Assembly (NCBI GenBank): GCA_012295275.1
Contig: CM022672.1
Coordinates: 13,385,495 to 13,447,494, forward strand
Direction of reading: 5' to 3'
Origin: Chrysomallon squamiferum
Lineage: Eukaryota; Mollusca; Gastropoda; Neomphalida; Peltospiridae
Length of the DNA stretch: 62,000 bases
Shown: positions 11,698 to 25,465 of the stretch, piece after piece
How positions within the stretch are numbered: position 1 is the first letter of the stretch
Layout: each line of letters begins with the position of its first letter
The notes under the pieces: generated by a model
Seen by the model: the letters and a program-made list of their open reading frames with translations, nothing else
The model's database searches: none
Told to the model about the DNA's origin: nothing
Translations under genes and position numbers: made by a program

Positions 11698-14600
11698 TAT
11701 ATCACCATCATCAGGTTAGCTTCATCTTAATCATTACTATTACTATTACTGCTACTACTACTACTACTAATACTAATACTAATACTAATACTACCACTAC
11801 TACTACCACCACTACTACTTCCAATTTTACGAAATAAATAAATAAACAAACAAACATACACAGTTTCTCTAATAGACCCACATATTCACTCCACCAATTT
11901 CCCCGTTCTGTAAGCTACTACTTCCGATTTTATTATGAGTGAAATACGTCCTTTGAAAAATTAAAAATAACTTTGCGAATACTACTAGCACTATATCAGC
12001 ACTATTACACTCAGTGACTATATTTAACTGCCCGTCACTTTTAACTTTAGTGCCTTATTATAATGTTAAATTGTCTTTAATTATAAAACAATGATGTATT
12101 AATATGAAATATATAATCTCATATTTTCTCAACACTGAATTCAAAAAACAGAAAGAAAACTAATTAAATGTATAAAAATTAAGAAAAACAACTACAACTA
12201 CAACATAGAATAATAACGACAACAACAGTAACAAATAAAAATAGACCTATCTTCTAACGACATTACCTTTAACATTAAATATGGTTCAGATAGCAACTTA
12301 CGGTAAATTGAATATATCAGTATTGCAACGATATTGCATCTCTAATAATGATATAATAATAAAAGTAATAATAATAATAAGAAGAAGAAGAAGAAGAAGA
12401 AGAAGATAAGCGAAAATAGCATTAAAATAATCGAAAGAACAGAAATACCTTTTCCCGTTTCGACGTTCAGAAGAAAATGTTGTTACGTCATTTCATTATT
12501 CTACCTCATCTTATTGTTTTACGTCACGTTGAAACCAAGTATGTTTACCATTTGTCAGCGTGATTCTTTTCTGAGGTAGGGAAAATATTTTACTATCAGT
12601 TTAAGCAACTGATACATTAAATAGAGTGCGTTTTTTTATATATATTTTTAAAAACTTCATTTAATCTATATTATTATTGTTATTGCACACAAAGCCGTAT
12701 TTTCAGAAAAATAGCAAGCTATTCAAAAGCTTGGTAAGTCGAAAATTTGTTGTTTTTACAAGCGAGTCTGATTTTATTTATTTATTTATTATAGTTTTCA
12801 GTTCGTCTAAAATGTATATCGTCATTCACGTAAATATATTTGTTGTGGTTGTTGATATCTGGGGGGGGGTATATAAAGAAAAAGAAAAAAGGATAAGGTA
12901 AAATGAAATGATGTTATCACTAATAATAACAACAACAACAAACAAACAAAACAAACATAAAGCAAAAAAGAAATACGAGCCATGATCAGGTTCATTCGGC
13001 GAACGTTTTACGCCTAATAATATTTCTTCAAAGTTTTCATCATGACGTATCTGGTGTGCTTTGAATAAAGAAGAACGTGTTCTCTTACATTCAATGAAAC
13101 TGTTATTTTTGCAAACAGATCTATGTGTCTATCTATCTATCTTTGTATCTGTGTGTGTGTGTGTGTGTGTTATTTTTTCTAATTAAGGCACTGTGCACAT
13201 TTCGCTCGTCATACTTAGGCTGCTCTGTCGTGAAATTTGGACAGGAGTACACATCACCAAATATTTTCTCAAAGGGGTACTGTTAAAAAAAAAAAGTTTG
13301 AAAACCTCTGATTTAACTTATGATACCATTAACTGCATAAAATCCAGTCTAATAAAATCATTTGAGGACATTAAGGTGCAATTACACCGACTTTTGATCA
13401 ACTGCAATTCAGTGGAAACGAAGTACAGGAGATACACCTCCGCTTAGCTTACAAATGCATGTTTTCTGATTTTATATCTCCATGTAACTTCATCTTTAAT
13501 ACAAATAATGATGTCTAAATTGAATTAGTTTTACGTCAAGAAAACAAAATAAAGCCAACTTCTATTCACATTTATTGAGGCGTACAAAACGACCCAGCAT
13601 TTCAGTATGATATAAACGAGTTAAATTACTGATACCCACTAAATACTGTGTCGGGTCGTGGCTCCGTGTTTGGGGCATAAGAGCTTAGTGTCTGTCCTCT
13701 TCGGGATCCCTCGTTCGTGAACACTCTCGCTACGCGTGCAGAAGGGGATTTACCGGAAAAAAACTATTTTCTCGCTTTTGCCCGAATTTGTAGCGTTAGT
13801 TGTCATCTGTCTCCCGAGTCGTAAGTTTATGTCCGCCTTGGTAAGTCTCAGCCAGTGTCTTGTGATTGGTTAATCACATTTCGTGGTAAGTGCCACAGTG
13901 ACGACTGAAAGATGCTTATAAAAGTTATTTTCTGCTAAATGATAAAAGAGCATCTTATCGAACGCTGGCAGACGATTTTAACTATCATCCATAGAACAGC
14001 AAGTTACCAATGAGTTGAACACGTTAAATCAAACATTCTTCCTTCAAAATTTACTTTGCTGTGCTATATTTTTCTTTAATTTCTTCTTCTTTTTTTTTTT
14101 TTTTTTAACAAATAATGGAGATTCTGTTAATGAAATATATGGGACATATACGGTGTATTCTATAAAAGATATAGTTGCCGATATATGGCAGAAGTGATAA
14201 ATAAGGAAAATGGCGTTGTTGTACTACTAGCCAGACATCGAATCTGTCATCTCTTTATGTATTTTTTATTTATTTATTTATTTTTTATTTTTACTTTTTT
14301 TTACTTTTCCCATGTGATAACAATATTTCGTCTTTTCAAAAAATAAAGTTACTTATGTATATCAATTCGAACATTCTAAATGTTTTTAGAATCCTCTGAA
14401 GTGAATACGAATTTTAAAGGTTATAATAGTTAAGCCTACTGTGGACCGAGTTTTTGAATTTCTTGACACAAATGATGTTGTAGAATCAGTGATTTTTCTG
14501 ATGTTCCCAGCTGACTACGTGGAGCTGTTTCTTTTTTCTTTTTTTTTGTTAACGGGTAGAATGAAAATACACATAGCAAAACCATTAAACGTTATTAATA

Positions 14601-17600
14601 ATATATTTTAAGATGGTATCTTATTTTTGCACACATAGTAACTGGAATGTGGCTGGGAGTTTCTGTTTGTTTGTTTTGGTGTTGTTTTGTTTTTTCAATA
14701 TCGTGCCTTTTTTCTTTCTTCTGTTTCTATTTTATTTTATTTTATTTTATTTTTTTTTTAAATTTAAAATACTTACTAAATTTATTTTTATCTTTTGTAA
14801 ATTTTTCTCCAAGAATCTCCTCATCATTCATATCATCTGACCACATGACTTTCTACACTGTAAGTGGTTGAAGTTCATACATGTGAGATTTTAGTGGGAT
14901 GACAAAATGATTTAACTTTGAATATATCTGCTCGAGATGAATCTTACGAATGATTGGTAGATCGGCTTCGTTTAGAAATCACAAACTTCTGATGTTGACG
15001 GCCATTTGTCCATAATGTCAGACATTAAATCGATAATCAGTTTTTCTATTATCATGCTTTTTATACATCACAGAAACCAAAATAAATACTATATTACCGA
15101 GTCAGATATAAATCAGTTGCTCTCAATGCAAATCGTCATCATGGGTTTATTATCTGAAGTTATGTACCTGACACGACAATGTTTTGCATGACCAACTTGC
15201 CCTTGTTCTTGGTCGATTCCTTATTCCTGTTCATTTCTCGATCATAAAATTTTTTTATTTTTATATCATATAAATACATGTACATAACATATATATCAAA
15301 TAAATAATAATAACAAAGCGCAAAATGTATTTTAAAAAATCTTAACTTGTCAACACTTACGTGTTATGTTAAAAGTCCTTTTGAAAAGTTTTCTGTTTGT
15401 TACAAAAAACAGGATATATTAGGATAATTTGAATAATGAAGACACAAAGTTGATTTGTAAAACTTGGCAGTACTCTTGAACCAGCAGTAACCAATATATG
15501 TAAAATACTGTACAAAAAAAAAAAAAAAAAAAAAAAAAAAACGTATTAGTATTGTAAATATTAAGCTGGAGGCAAAAATTGTTAGAACAGTGGTCTACAG
15601 ATAGGAAATCTGAAATACAGTAAATCAGAGATATCCGCCTTTTAGTTAATTTCGAGATTTTCCTCAGCACCAGAACAGGAATAAATGGAGAAATTACACT
15701 TTCGCTGCACAGGTTCTGTTAACTCTTCATACTACATCTTGTTTATTTTGGCTAACTGATGGAAGAAATCATTACTATAATCAGACTGTACTTCTACCAA
15801 AGTCTTATAGATTGTCAAATATTTCTTTGTCTTGTTTGTAGATATAACAACAAAAGACGTTGAGGGGCAAATTTTCCAGTTTAGGCCTTCTTCAGAAGTT
15901 ACAATAACACGATTATCTTTCATTGTAGATTCCTGTAACATTTGATTTTTTTAATACAAATCATAATTTTTTTTTTTTTTTAAATGATTATTTTCCCGTT
16001 CATCTGTTTAAGTGTATGTTCGCTAACTGCCACTAGCAGCACTGTTTTATTATGTATCGTTTTCTTCTTTCTTCTTCCTAAAACCGTCTCGGTATCCGTG
16101 ACCTATTAGGCATGGACAAAAACACATTTACGTACAGGAAATTCTTCCCGTTTTATTAACTACTTAAGTTCATGTATATAAAATCTGTGATGATTTGTCG
16201 TTTATTATTTTTTCATTTTATTGTTTTGTCAAGAATATACCCAGTCAGTACTGCGTAAGATCCTAGCGAGATCCACTGTTTTGCCGATAACACTGAATGA
16301 AAACACATGCAAACGAAAGTAATATTCTTGAGTATCGTATGATACATAGTATGGTTAATTTCATATTTATAAGATGTTTAATTTTGAACATCAGAGGAAA
16401 ATAATCTTTTTTTTTTTTTTTGGTTCTTTTTCAGTGTTTTATCATTATAACCTTTAATAACACTAACACCACCACTAACGATATTAGTAAATAATAACAT
16501 AAAATGAAATGGTTCCACTTATTGCTTTCAGTACAATTAATAACATTAATAAAGAAAGTAAACAAAATTACTGAAATTAAATAAATAACATTAAAAAAAA
16601 AAACTATTGAGAACTAATTTTTGTTTTGAGTTTTCTCCCAAAAGGGAGTGGGCCATTCCCGGAGGTACTGCAATACCGGGTCAACCCGTGGCAAAGGCGG
16701 AGCAAGCCCCTAACACTTCGCCTAGTTCCAAAAATCAGTTTAATATCGATGTCCCCCAATGGGGGACGTATCAGATATTAAGCTGATAAGAACAGATACT
16801 ACACTTTGATCTTAGCCAAAAGGCCGAGAAGCGATAACTTGTAAGTGTTTTAAGTAAAACTATTAAATATTTAAGAAAGCAATTCGACAGTGGTATATCA
16901 TTTTAGAATTATTTAGAAAGATAAATAACTGGATAACAAATATAAGAATTCATGATCAGATGGTAACAAAATCGAATTATGCTTGTTTCTGGTGGCTTGT
17001 GTTTTGTGATTTATTTGATTTGTAAATAGAACTGTGCGACAATTTAACATAAACCTGTATAAATTGCCTTTCTCCGATCCTTAAAACGTAGCTCTGACGA
17101 ATCATCGTTCGCGGCATGCTAAAAATAGCTTCTATATTTAGAAAGCCTTAGCTTCTCGGGAAAACACTACTCAGTCTATGCAGCGTATTGTTCGAGCCCT
17201 TTATAACAAGGGCCGGTAATCATTTTGAGAGGGTGGCCAGACATTTATGCATTGTTTTGGAGGAGGACCAAAAGAGACTTCTGGAAAATAGAAAAATAAA
17301 TGCAAAGTAATCAGTATGGAGAAATAAGAAATAGCGAGAACAAATGTAAATAAGTAATATGATAAAATAATATGATAATTGTGAATAAGCTATAATAAAA
17401 CCACAGTATCTAACGATGTTGTTAGATCAGGATTGCCATCTGGCCGGATAATTGGTGTCTATGTCAGTAAACCGTGTTTTTATCTTACGTAGGAGGGCCC
17501 TTAGCCACACCCTAATAAGGCCTCCTTCAAGCTGTGGAAAGTGTTCTCAGTGATATTTAGATGTACTGTTTTCTGTGTTTCTTTAACTTAGTAAAATGGT

Positions 17601-18646
17601 CCTAACTTATTTACTAAGCACGGATTGCAATTTAGTTTATACCCACTTGTAGAATTCGCTGGTAGCTTTTTTTTTTACTTATTGTAATATTTTATATTGT
17701 TGTACTTTTTCTGAAAATGTCGGTAACATACTTAATATTTACCTAAATGGCCTACTTTAATATAGTTTCTCTCTCTCTGTCTTTTACATTTAATTACATT
17801 AAACATTAGCTGTAGCAATTCCCTGTCAGCTGCTGGCAATACTGCGTCAACTGCAAACAAAACAAATATAATTATATGCTGCACCACATTGCAGTTTATG
17901 AATATCTTCGACTTGGTCGTTAACATGTAACTCGTCAAAAGTGGTGAAAGTCTGCATCCATCTTTTTTCACTCCATTTGCAATAATAAAAGTAGGTAAAA
18001 TGATAAATTCTGTATTTTTTAAAAATACTTTTAAATTGCCACTTAATCTAGCATAAATAAACTAATATAACTGCCGTATGTGTAACTGCTGCTTCACGCT
18101 CATTGCTTTAGCATGAGATTATCCGCAAATTCAGAGAACATTAAATATTATTAGATTAACTAGGCAAAAAAAAATATACCTCCACTTCAGATGAACTACA
18201 AATATTTTAGCCAAATCAGTAACTGAAACCTTAATTTTTTTTTTTTTTTTTTTCATTGAATTTGGTGTTAACTATGTTGAGGACATTGGCGATTTCGAAT
18301 ATAAATCTGTAGACTCTCATTTGTCAAGATAAAGACGTTCTCGAAGAGATTCTGCGATGATCGAGTGAGGACAGCAGCACTTTAGTCTGGACCAGAATCC
18401 ATCATTTTTTTTTACGTATCTCTCTCATTGTCACCCGGAGTTCACTTCTTAAATAATAATTTCACTGACTGCATTTTTAATTCTAGTCTGAGCATTGTGC
18501 AAAATGCTTGAGATCAGAATATTTTATTTTTTGATCTAAAAGTTAGATTACAACCATAGAAAACCACCAGTTGTGAATTTCAGGCTTAAATCCATTTATT
18601 TCTTAACAGTTTGATACTTTAGTGAACAGAATAGAAAACGGCATAA

Positions 18647-18694
<48 letters not shown>

Positions 18695-19733
18695 GTTTTA
18701 TTCTTACTTTGTTGCTATTGACAAATGTAACATCTGTGAGATTTAATGAATTTAAATTGTGTGAAATATTTATAATTTATTCACGTCTGACTTTAACGAC
18801 ATCTGTCAGTAAGTCGACTATTGATGTTACGACAGTCTTCAGTAACAACGTGTTCATGTGTAGGTCTCTCGCTCTGTCTGTGTGTGTGTGTGTGTGTGTT
18901 AATAAATTCTGAACCTCTATCGGCTTTCACAGCATTCATTCAAGATACACACAGAATAAATGTTTGCTGTAGATATATTACAAAAACCCCCACCACAAGC
19001 GTTTGTCCAACCTGTATTTTCTACTAGTCATCACAAAGCTTAAAGACTGTTACAGTCCCTAAATATACATGCTTGACATTTAACCATAGTCTGAAATAAA
19101 GAATTATAGCATGCCATAAGTAACTGCGATCGTTACGTCAGTAATGATTATGATGTTAATGATGTATGGCAGAAACAAAAAAATGTGACTCTTGTTGTGC
19201 AACGATGTTGATCGTGTCAGTTTTGTAAACATTAAATAAATACTCGAAATTAAATTTGTTTGGTAGACTAATAAGTATAAACACTGGGTTGAGATTCTGA
19301 TAAGACAAAGGACGGATGATGCAGATCCAGTATAGAAATATTATTTTTTAAATAAATCATGTTTAAACGAATATTTAAAATATACACGTATGGAGATACA
19401 CGTATATTCACAGTTACGTTTTATTTATTATCTCGATGTTTTTTTATGCCCTTGGATATTTGTTTAGGTCTAATTACTAGCTAAATATTTCCGTGTAGCT
19501 GTTTTATATTTCTTCGCATACAGTGCGAATGTATTTGCTATAAAATTTCTTCTTGTATAAGAAAAATACAGCAATTTCACTATGTATGCAACGATGTCAG
19601 GACTCTACTTGTAAAGAGGTAAAATGGCGGCGTTCAGATGTTTTGTAATAGTATTGTTCTATTGTGATGTTTTGTTATGAGCGGTGATAGGTGACCATAG
19701 CAACAAAACAATAGCAAGAATTATATCTATCTG

Positions 19734-19809
<76 letters not shown>

Positions 19810-20194
19810 CCTATCTATCTATCTATAAGTGTGTGTGTGGATGTATGTATATATGTGTGTGTGTGTATATCTATATATATATCTGTATGTACATATGTTT
19901 GTATGTATGTATGTATCTATGTGTATGTATGTATGTGTGTGTATATATATATACACACACGCACACATATAAATTATATTACACCATTTATTTATTAACG
20001 TATATGCTGTTAACAAATATAATTTACATTCAAACCTTTCCAAAAATGATTTTTGTTTAGAGCAAGGACGCAACAGCTGTGCACAAACAATAATTACAAA
20101 ACAAAATCAATGAAGTTTTACGTGGTAAAGCTATAATGTTAGGAGTGAATAAAAAATAATAATTCAACTGAACAAATAAACTTGTTGTACAGTC

Positions 20195-20258
<64 letters not shown>

Positions 20259-20853
20259 CCATCTTGACTTTAAAGCAATGAAAGCTTTCAAAAACACAAC
20301 TATTAATTAATTTAATTATTTCACTTTACGATTCATTATATTTCTATCTCTGAAACGATAAATAAATAAAAACTGACAATAAAGTAATAAGCTCATTAGA
20401 ATACAAGATAAGTTATTGTTTTTCGTTTGTTTTTTTTCATAACGCAGATGAATATATTAAAATCTAGATTTCTATAAGGTTTCTATTTTTATGATGTAAT
20501 ATTACTCTGAAGAAAAAAATATCAACCTTTTTGCAGTTCTGTGAATTTTGTTATTTAACATATTTTAAAAGTATTTTTTAATGAAAACAAATAAATAAAT
20601 AAATAAATACAAATATTTATATATATATGAAAAGTAACTTCAGAAAGATATAAATATTAGGTTTAATATTACAATAGATTAGATCGCTATTTTACGTGAA
20701 TCAGCTAGAATTATTGATATATATTATTTGTGAGCACGTAACTTTAACTGATTTTACGATATTGAGGTTTGACTTTGGAGAACACAGCTGCAAAGTATTG
20801 GAAATTTTTTATTTGAATCACCACATATGCCACTTATCCATAATTATCTAAAT

Positions 20854-20889
<36 letters not shown>

Positions 20890-21043
20890 ATGTCATGTTA
20901 GAAGAGTTCCTCTATTTTCTCAAATTTGCGGTTCTCAAATCTTTGGTCTCTTAAAATGTTTGAGGAACATAAAAAGATTTCGTTTGTGTGGTTATACTTA
21001 ATAAGTTCACAGTATTTGAAATTTAAAAAGTTAATAATAGCAT

Positions 21044-21074
<31 letters not shown>

Positions 21075-21473
21075 GTTAGTTAGTTTTTCTTAAAACATAA
21101 GTTGTAGAATTATTTTTATGCATTTTTAATCTATTAAGGTCCTTATATATATATATATATATAAAACGTATATATATATATATATATATAAATATATATA
21201 AATATATAAACAAAAAAAACATTTTGTAAACAAATTTTTGTACTATTTTTTATATATATCATCAATCCTTGATTATTATTATTATTATATATAATAAGAA
21301 CGTTTTCTTAGGTCTTTAGACTCCAAAACTAGTGGTATGGATTATATATTAAAGGTTACCTTTTTTCTCCCAAGCCAAGTACAAGACATTACGTTGTTTG
21401 TTGATTCGTTTTGTTTTCTTTTGTTTTGGTATTTTTTAATTTTTTAATTATATTTTTATTTATTTATTATATA

Positions 21474-21505
<32 letters not shown>

Positions 21506-22433
21506 TTTTTTTTTTTTTTTTAGGGATAGGGTTATGTATATGTGTGTATGTGTGTGTTTGTGGTTTTTTTTGGGGGGGGTTATTTAACACAGGGCAAGAG
21601 GTAACTTATCAATCATTTTTTTTTTTCCTAAATTCATCTGAACTTCGCGTCTGAATACATAAAATGATATCAAGCAAAAATCGATATCAAACAAGATTTT
21701 TTTTTTTTTTTTTTTTTCCCCAGGATTTTATTGTAAGTAATGAGGTGTTGTTAATATATACGAATAAATACTGCACACGCCATTGCTGTTTCCCAGTCAT
21801 TTATCGTTTACAAAACGCATAAACGTCATTGCTTCTGACGTCATCGCGTGCATGGCTAACTGATATCTGTATTTATTTTACACTAGAAGATATTTTGGAT
21901 TAATTCGATCTACGCAATGACGTCACGACTACATAACCTGCCGGTGCTCAGATATTGTTTATATTTCATTTTTTGTAATATACTTCATTTTAATTAAGAT
22001 AACTGACAAATAACAAGTAAAAAGTAGTTTAGAAGGAGACAAAATATATTTAGACTATTTCTTGGTGTCTCTATAGTTACACATTATTTTTATTTATTTA
22101 TTTATTTATTGATATTATTATTAGTAGTAGTAGTTGTAGTAGTAGTAGTAGTAGTAGTAGTAGTATATATATTTATTTTTTATCACTTTGTCGTCTGATA
22201 CACGGCTGTAAATTATTGACCGTTTTAAAGATTACAGACGACATTTCAGCAGCTTTGGTAACATCTGTTAACTGCATTATCAAGTACTGCGAGGCTATTT
22301 ACAATTTTACGTTATTTTTACACAGCGCTCGTTTTTATCATCTTAGCGCTAGCGTGCGCAGTATTCCAAATTTAACCAATAATAATAATAACAGTAATAA
22401 AAGGACGACGAAGACGATGACAACAACAACAAC

Positions 22434-22466
<33 letters not shown>

Positions 22467-23942
22467 ACATGCATTAACCTCGCTTTGTTTTAATTTTACC
22501 TGTAGGGTCTTTAGTCCATCAACATAAATTATTCGGATGTTAAGACTCAAACGTACGTCATATCGTGTTAGCTATACATCTGTATTTTTTTCTTTTGTTT
22601 TTTTGGGGGTTTATTTTGGCAGTATTGTCTTTTTCGCTGTTTTGTGGGAGGGGGCGTTTAGACGGGGAGAAGTTTGGAATTTTTTGTCGTTATTTATTGC
22701 TTCTGTTCTTTATTGTTGTTGTTATTTGTGTGTGTGTTTGTGTGTGTATGTGTGTGTGTGTGTTTCCTTCTTTTCCTCTTTTCTTTTTTTCTTTTTTTTG
22801 TTAAAAAGAAAGTTCCACATTTAGCATTAAGTGAAACATCACTTTAGATATATCAGTGATATATTCTGCACATAAAATGTAATATGGATATATTTGTCGT
22901 ATCTTACTTTGGCTTTTTACAGGGTGAAATTTCAGCACGAATGTATCACTGGAAGACAACTTTTCTCATTCCTTAACTTTATTTTTAATTCTAAATAGTA
23001 AATAATATATTTTTCGTAGAACTGGCTTTCGCTAATATTCTTAAAATTTTAAATTTATTGTTAAAAATATTTGTTTTTACATCAAAGAAAGGCTGTGAAC
23101 ATACTTTATTGTGTTTGAAGTCATCTGAGAAAGTGGCAGTCCTCCTGTTTTCGGTTCTGAAGTTATAATTTCGTGTGTGTGCGTGTTTGCGTTTTTTGCA
23201 TAAAATTCACACTATTCAATGTTTAGCAGAAGAGTGTAGTGATTATGATCCACTAAAGATATTAATATTATAAAATTATACAGCTTGAAGTTACCTTTAT
23301 ACTGTGTTACAAAATGTTAAAAATAATCGGGGATTTTGTAAATTTTAGTAGACTTCAAAAGCCAGAATTAAGAACGAAAAAGATTTATTCGTCATTTAAT
23401 TAGTTCTGAAGGTCAAAATAACCCCAAATTTAAAAAAAAAAAAATAATAATAATAAATTATTCAAGCAGAGAAAATACGCCATTCTTCCTTAAATTAATG
23501 TGATTATGCAAGTATTACAAATTCTGTAATACTCTTTTACCGATGAACTGGGCAGACCGATCTTGTCTTTAAACTGCAGAGATTATTTTAATATCGTTAC
23601 TCTCGCCCAGCAGCTGCCTTGTCTTGCGATCACTGGGTTAGTTGTAACAGCCTGCGAAGAATGTTTAATTGTATTTCACTCCGTACGAGAAAGTAATGGA
23701 GTTTCTACGTGTGTGTGTGTGTGTGTGTGTGTAGTCATAAGAATTATGGAACATGTTTGATGTCACTTTCAAAATATGATTTGGATTCATTGTTCATTTC
23801 AGATAATGAAACTGTGCGGACTGTCCTTAAGCCATGTGATTTATTAAATAGTTCAATCTAGAATGAAGTATAAAAGTTTGAGATAGACTTCATTCCAGTT
23901 AGAGAAATTAAATTAAAGACATCTATAGAAGCGAGCATGCAT

Positions 23943-23981
<39 letters not shown>

Positions 23982-25429
23982 CATATATAATATTCTGTAA
24001 AACAAATCGCTCAAATATGCTTCTTTATTCACTGTATGAAGATATCTGGATTTTAATATCACTGCTGTAAAGAGTAAACATATTTAATACGGAGTTCGGT
24101 AATCTGTTACAGTTACTTAAAACAAAATTTAAAATTATATATTTTTTTCTCAAATAATAATAATAGACTTTATTGACACTGAAAAAAGAAATGATTGATA
24201 AACAAAAATTGTACGCGAGGCAGTAAATATATGTGCCACGCCCCAAAATCGGCAGTAATTATCAACAAAGGATTTTCTTATTGATTTAATTTTACTGCTA
24301 GAAGCTGATTGGCAACAGATTGCAACTGTTATTCAAAATTATGAGCAGGCCGGCTTTCTTTTATTCCGTTTGGAAAGTTGATTTTCTTTGTCTTCCCAAT
24401 AAACAATGTAAAACACGTGCAGCATTTCCGTTTTCGATCATTCTCGTAATTTAAATTCTGATAACAAAAATGATTTTGCAGTATCAAATAAAAAAAAAAT
24501 AGTTAGAAGCTTATTTCTTTTTCTTTTTTTTTAATTTTGCTCATTGCAGAAGCTCAGTTTTCAATGTGTTATCTTATTCCAGAACTGTATCTTAATATCT
24601 GCCATCTGATTAAACTTTGAGAAACAAAGACTGCATTTTTACTTATTTTTTATATGTACAGATATCCTTAATGCCACTGTTTATTGTTTGTTGTAGTTTT
24701 GTTGATTTTCATTTTGTTTTTATTTTCGGTTGTTGTTGTTGATGTTTTGATTTGTTTGTTGTTTGTTGTTGATATTTTGTTTTTTTTGGTATCGTGATAT
24801 CTGTATAACGATGCTATTAATATTTTAAAATACAATGACAAAAGAAAAAATGATAAGCAGTCATTGTTATATTATAGGAACTAAATTATTAAATCTGACC
24901 ATATTACATTTTAGTTACATTTATTACATTTATTTTAATTCTGTGTAAAAAGCTTCAAGCTTCCTTGTTTGCATAATAAACTTTTTTATGCACAGATATA
25001 TATGTATGTGTGTATGTGTGAATGTTTATATGCTACACAGATGTTTGTATATCAAGTTAATATTTTGCATTACATATGCTAACTGGTATAACATGCTTTT
25101 ATATTTATTTATATATTTACTTACTTACTTATTTTTTGTTTTAAAATATTCCAATTTCTAATTTAATTATATAACCTATGATTTTTTATTTATTTATTTA
25201 TTATTTCTAATTTAATTATATAGCTTATTTATGGTTTATTTATTTATTTATTTATTTATCCATACATTTGTTTCTAATTTAATTATATAGCCTATGATTA
25301 ATTAATTAATTAATTTATTTATTTATTTATTATTTCTATTTTAATTATATAACATATGATATTTATTTATTTATTCATTCATTCATTTGTTTCTAATTTA
25401 GTTATATAGCTATGATTTATTTAATTATA

Positions 25430-25465
<36 letters not shown>

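Noticed and set aside
13285-13315. AAAAGTTTGAAAACCTCTGATTTA resembles the end of hAT elements
   Set aside because: Only one end is seen, with no matching terminal repeat or 8-bp target duplication, so a mobile element call is not justified.
17205-17525. Possible transposon bounded by AGGGCC-type ends
   Set aside because: The ends match over only a few bases and the orientation is ambiguous.
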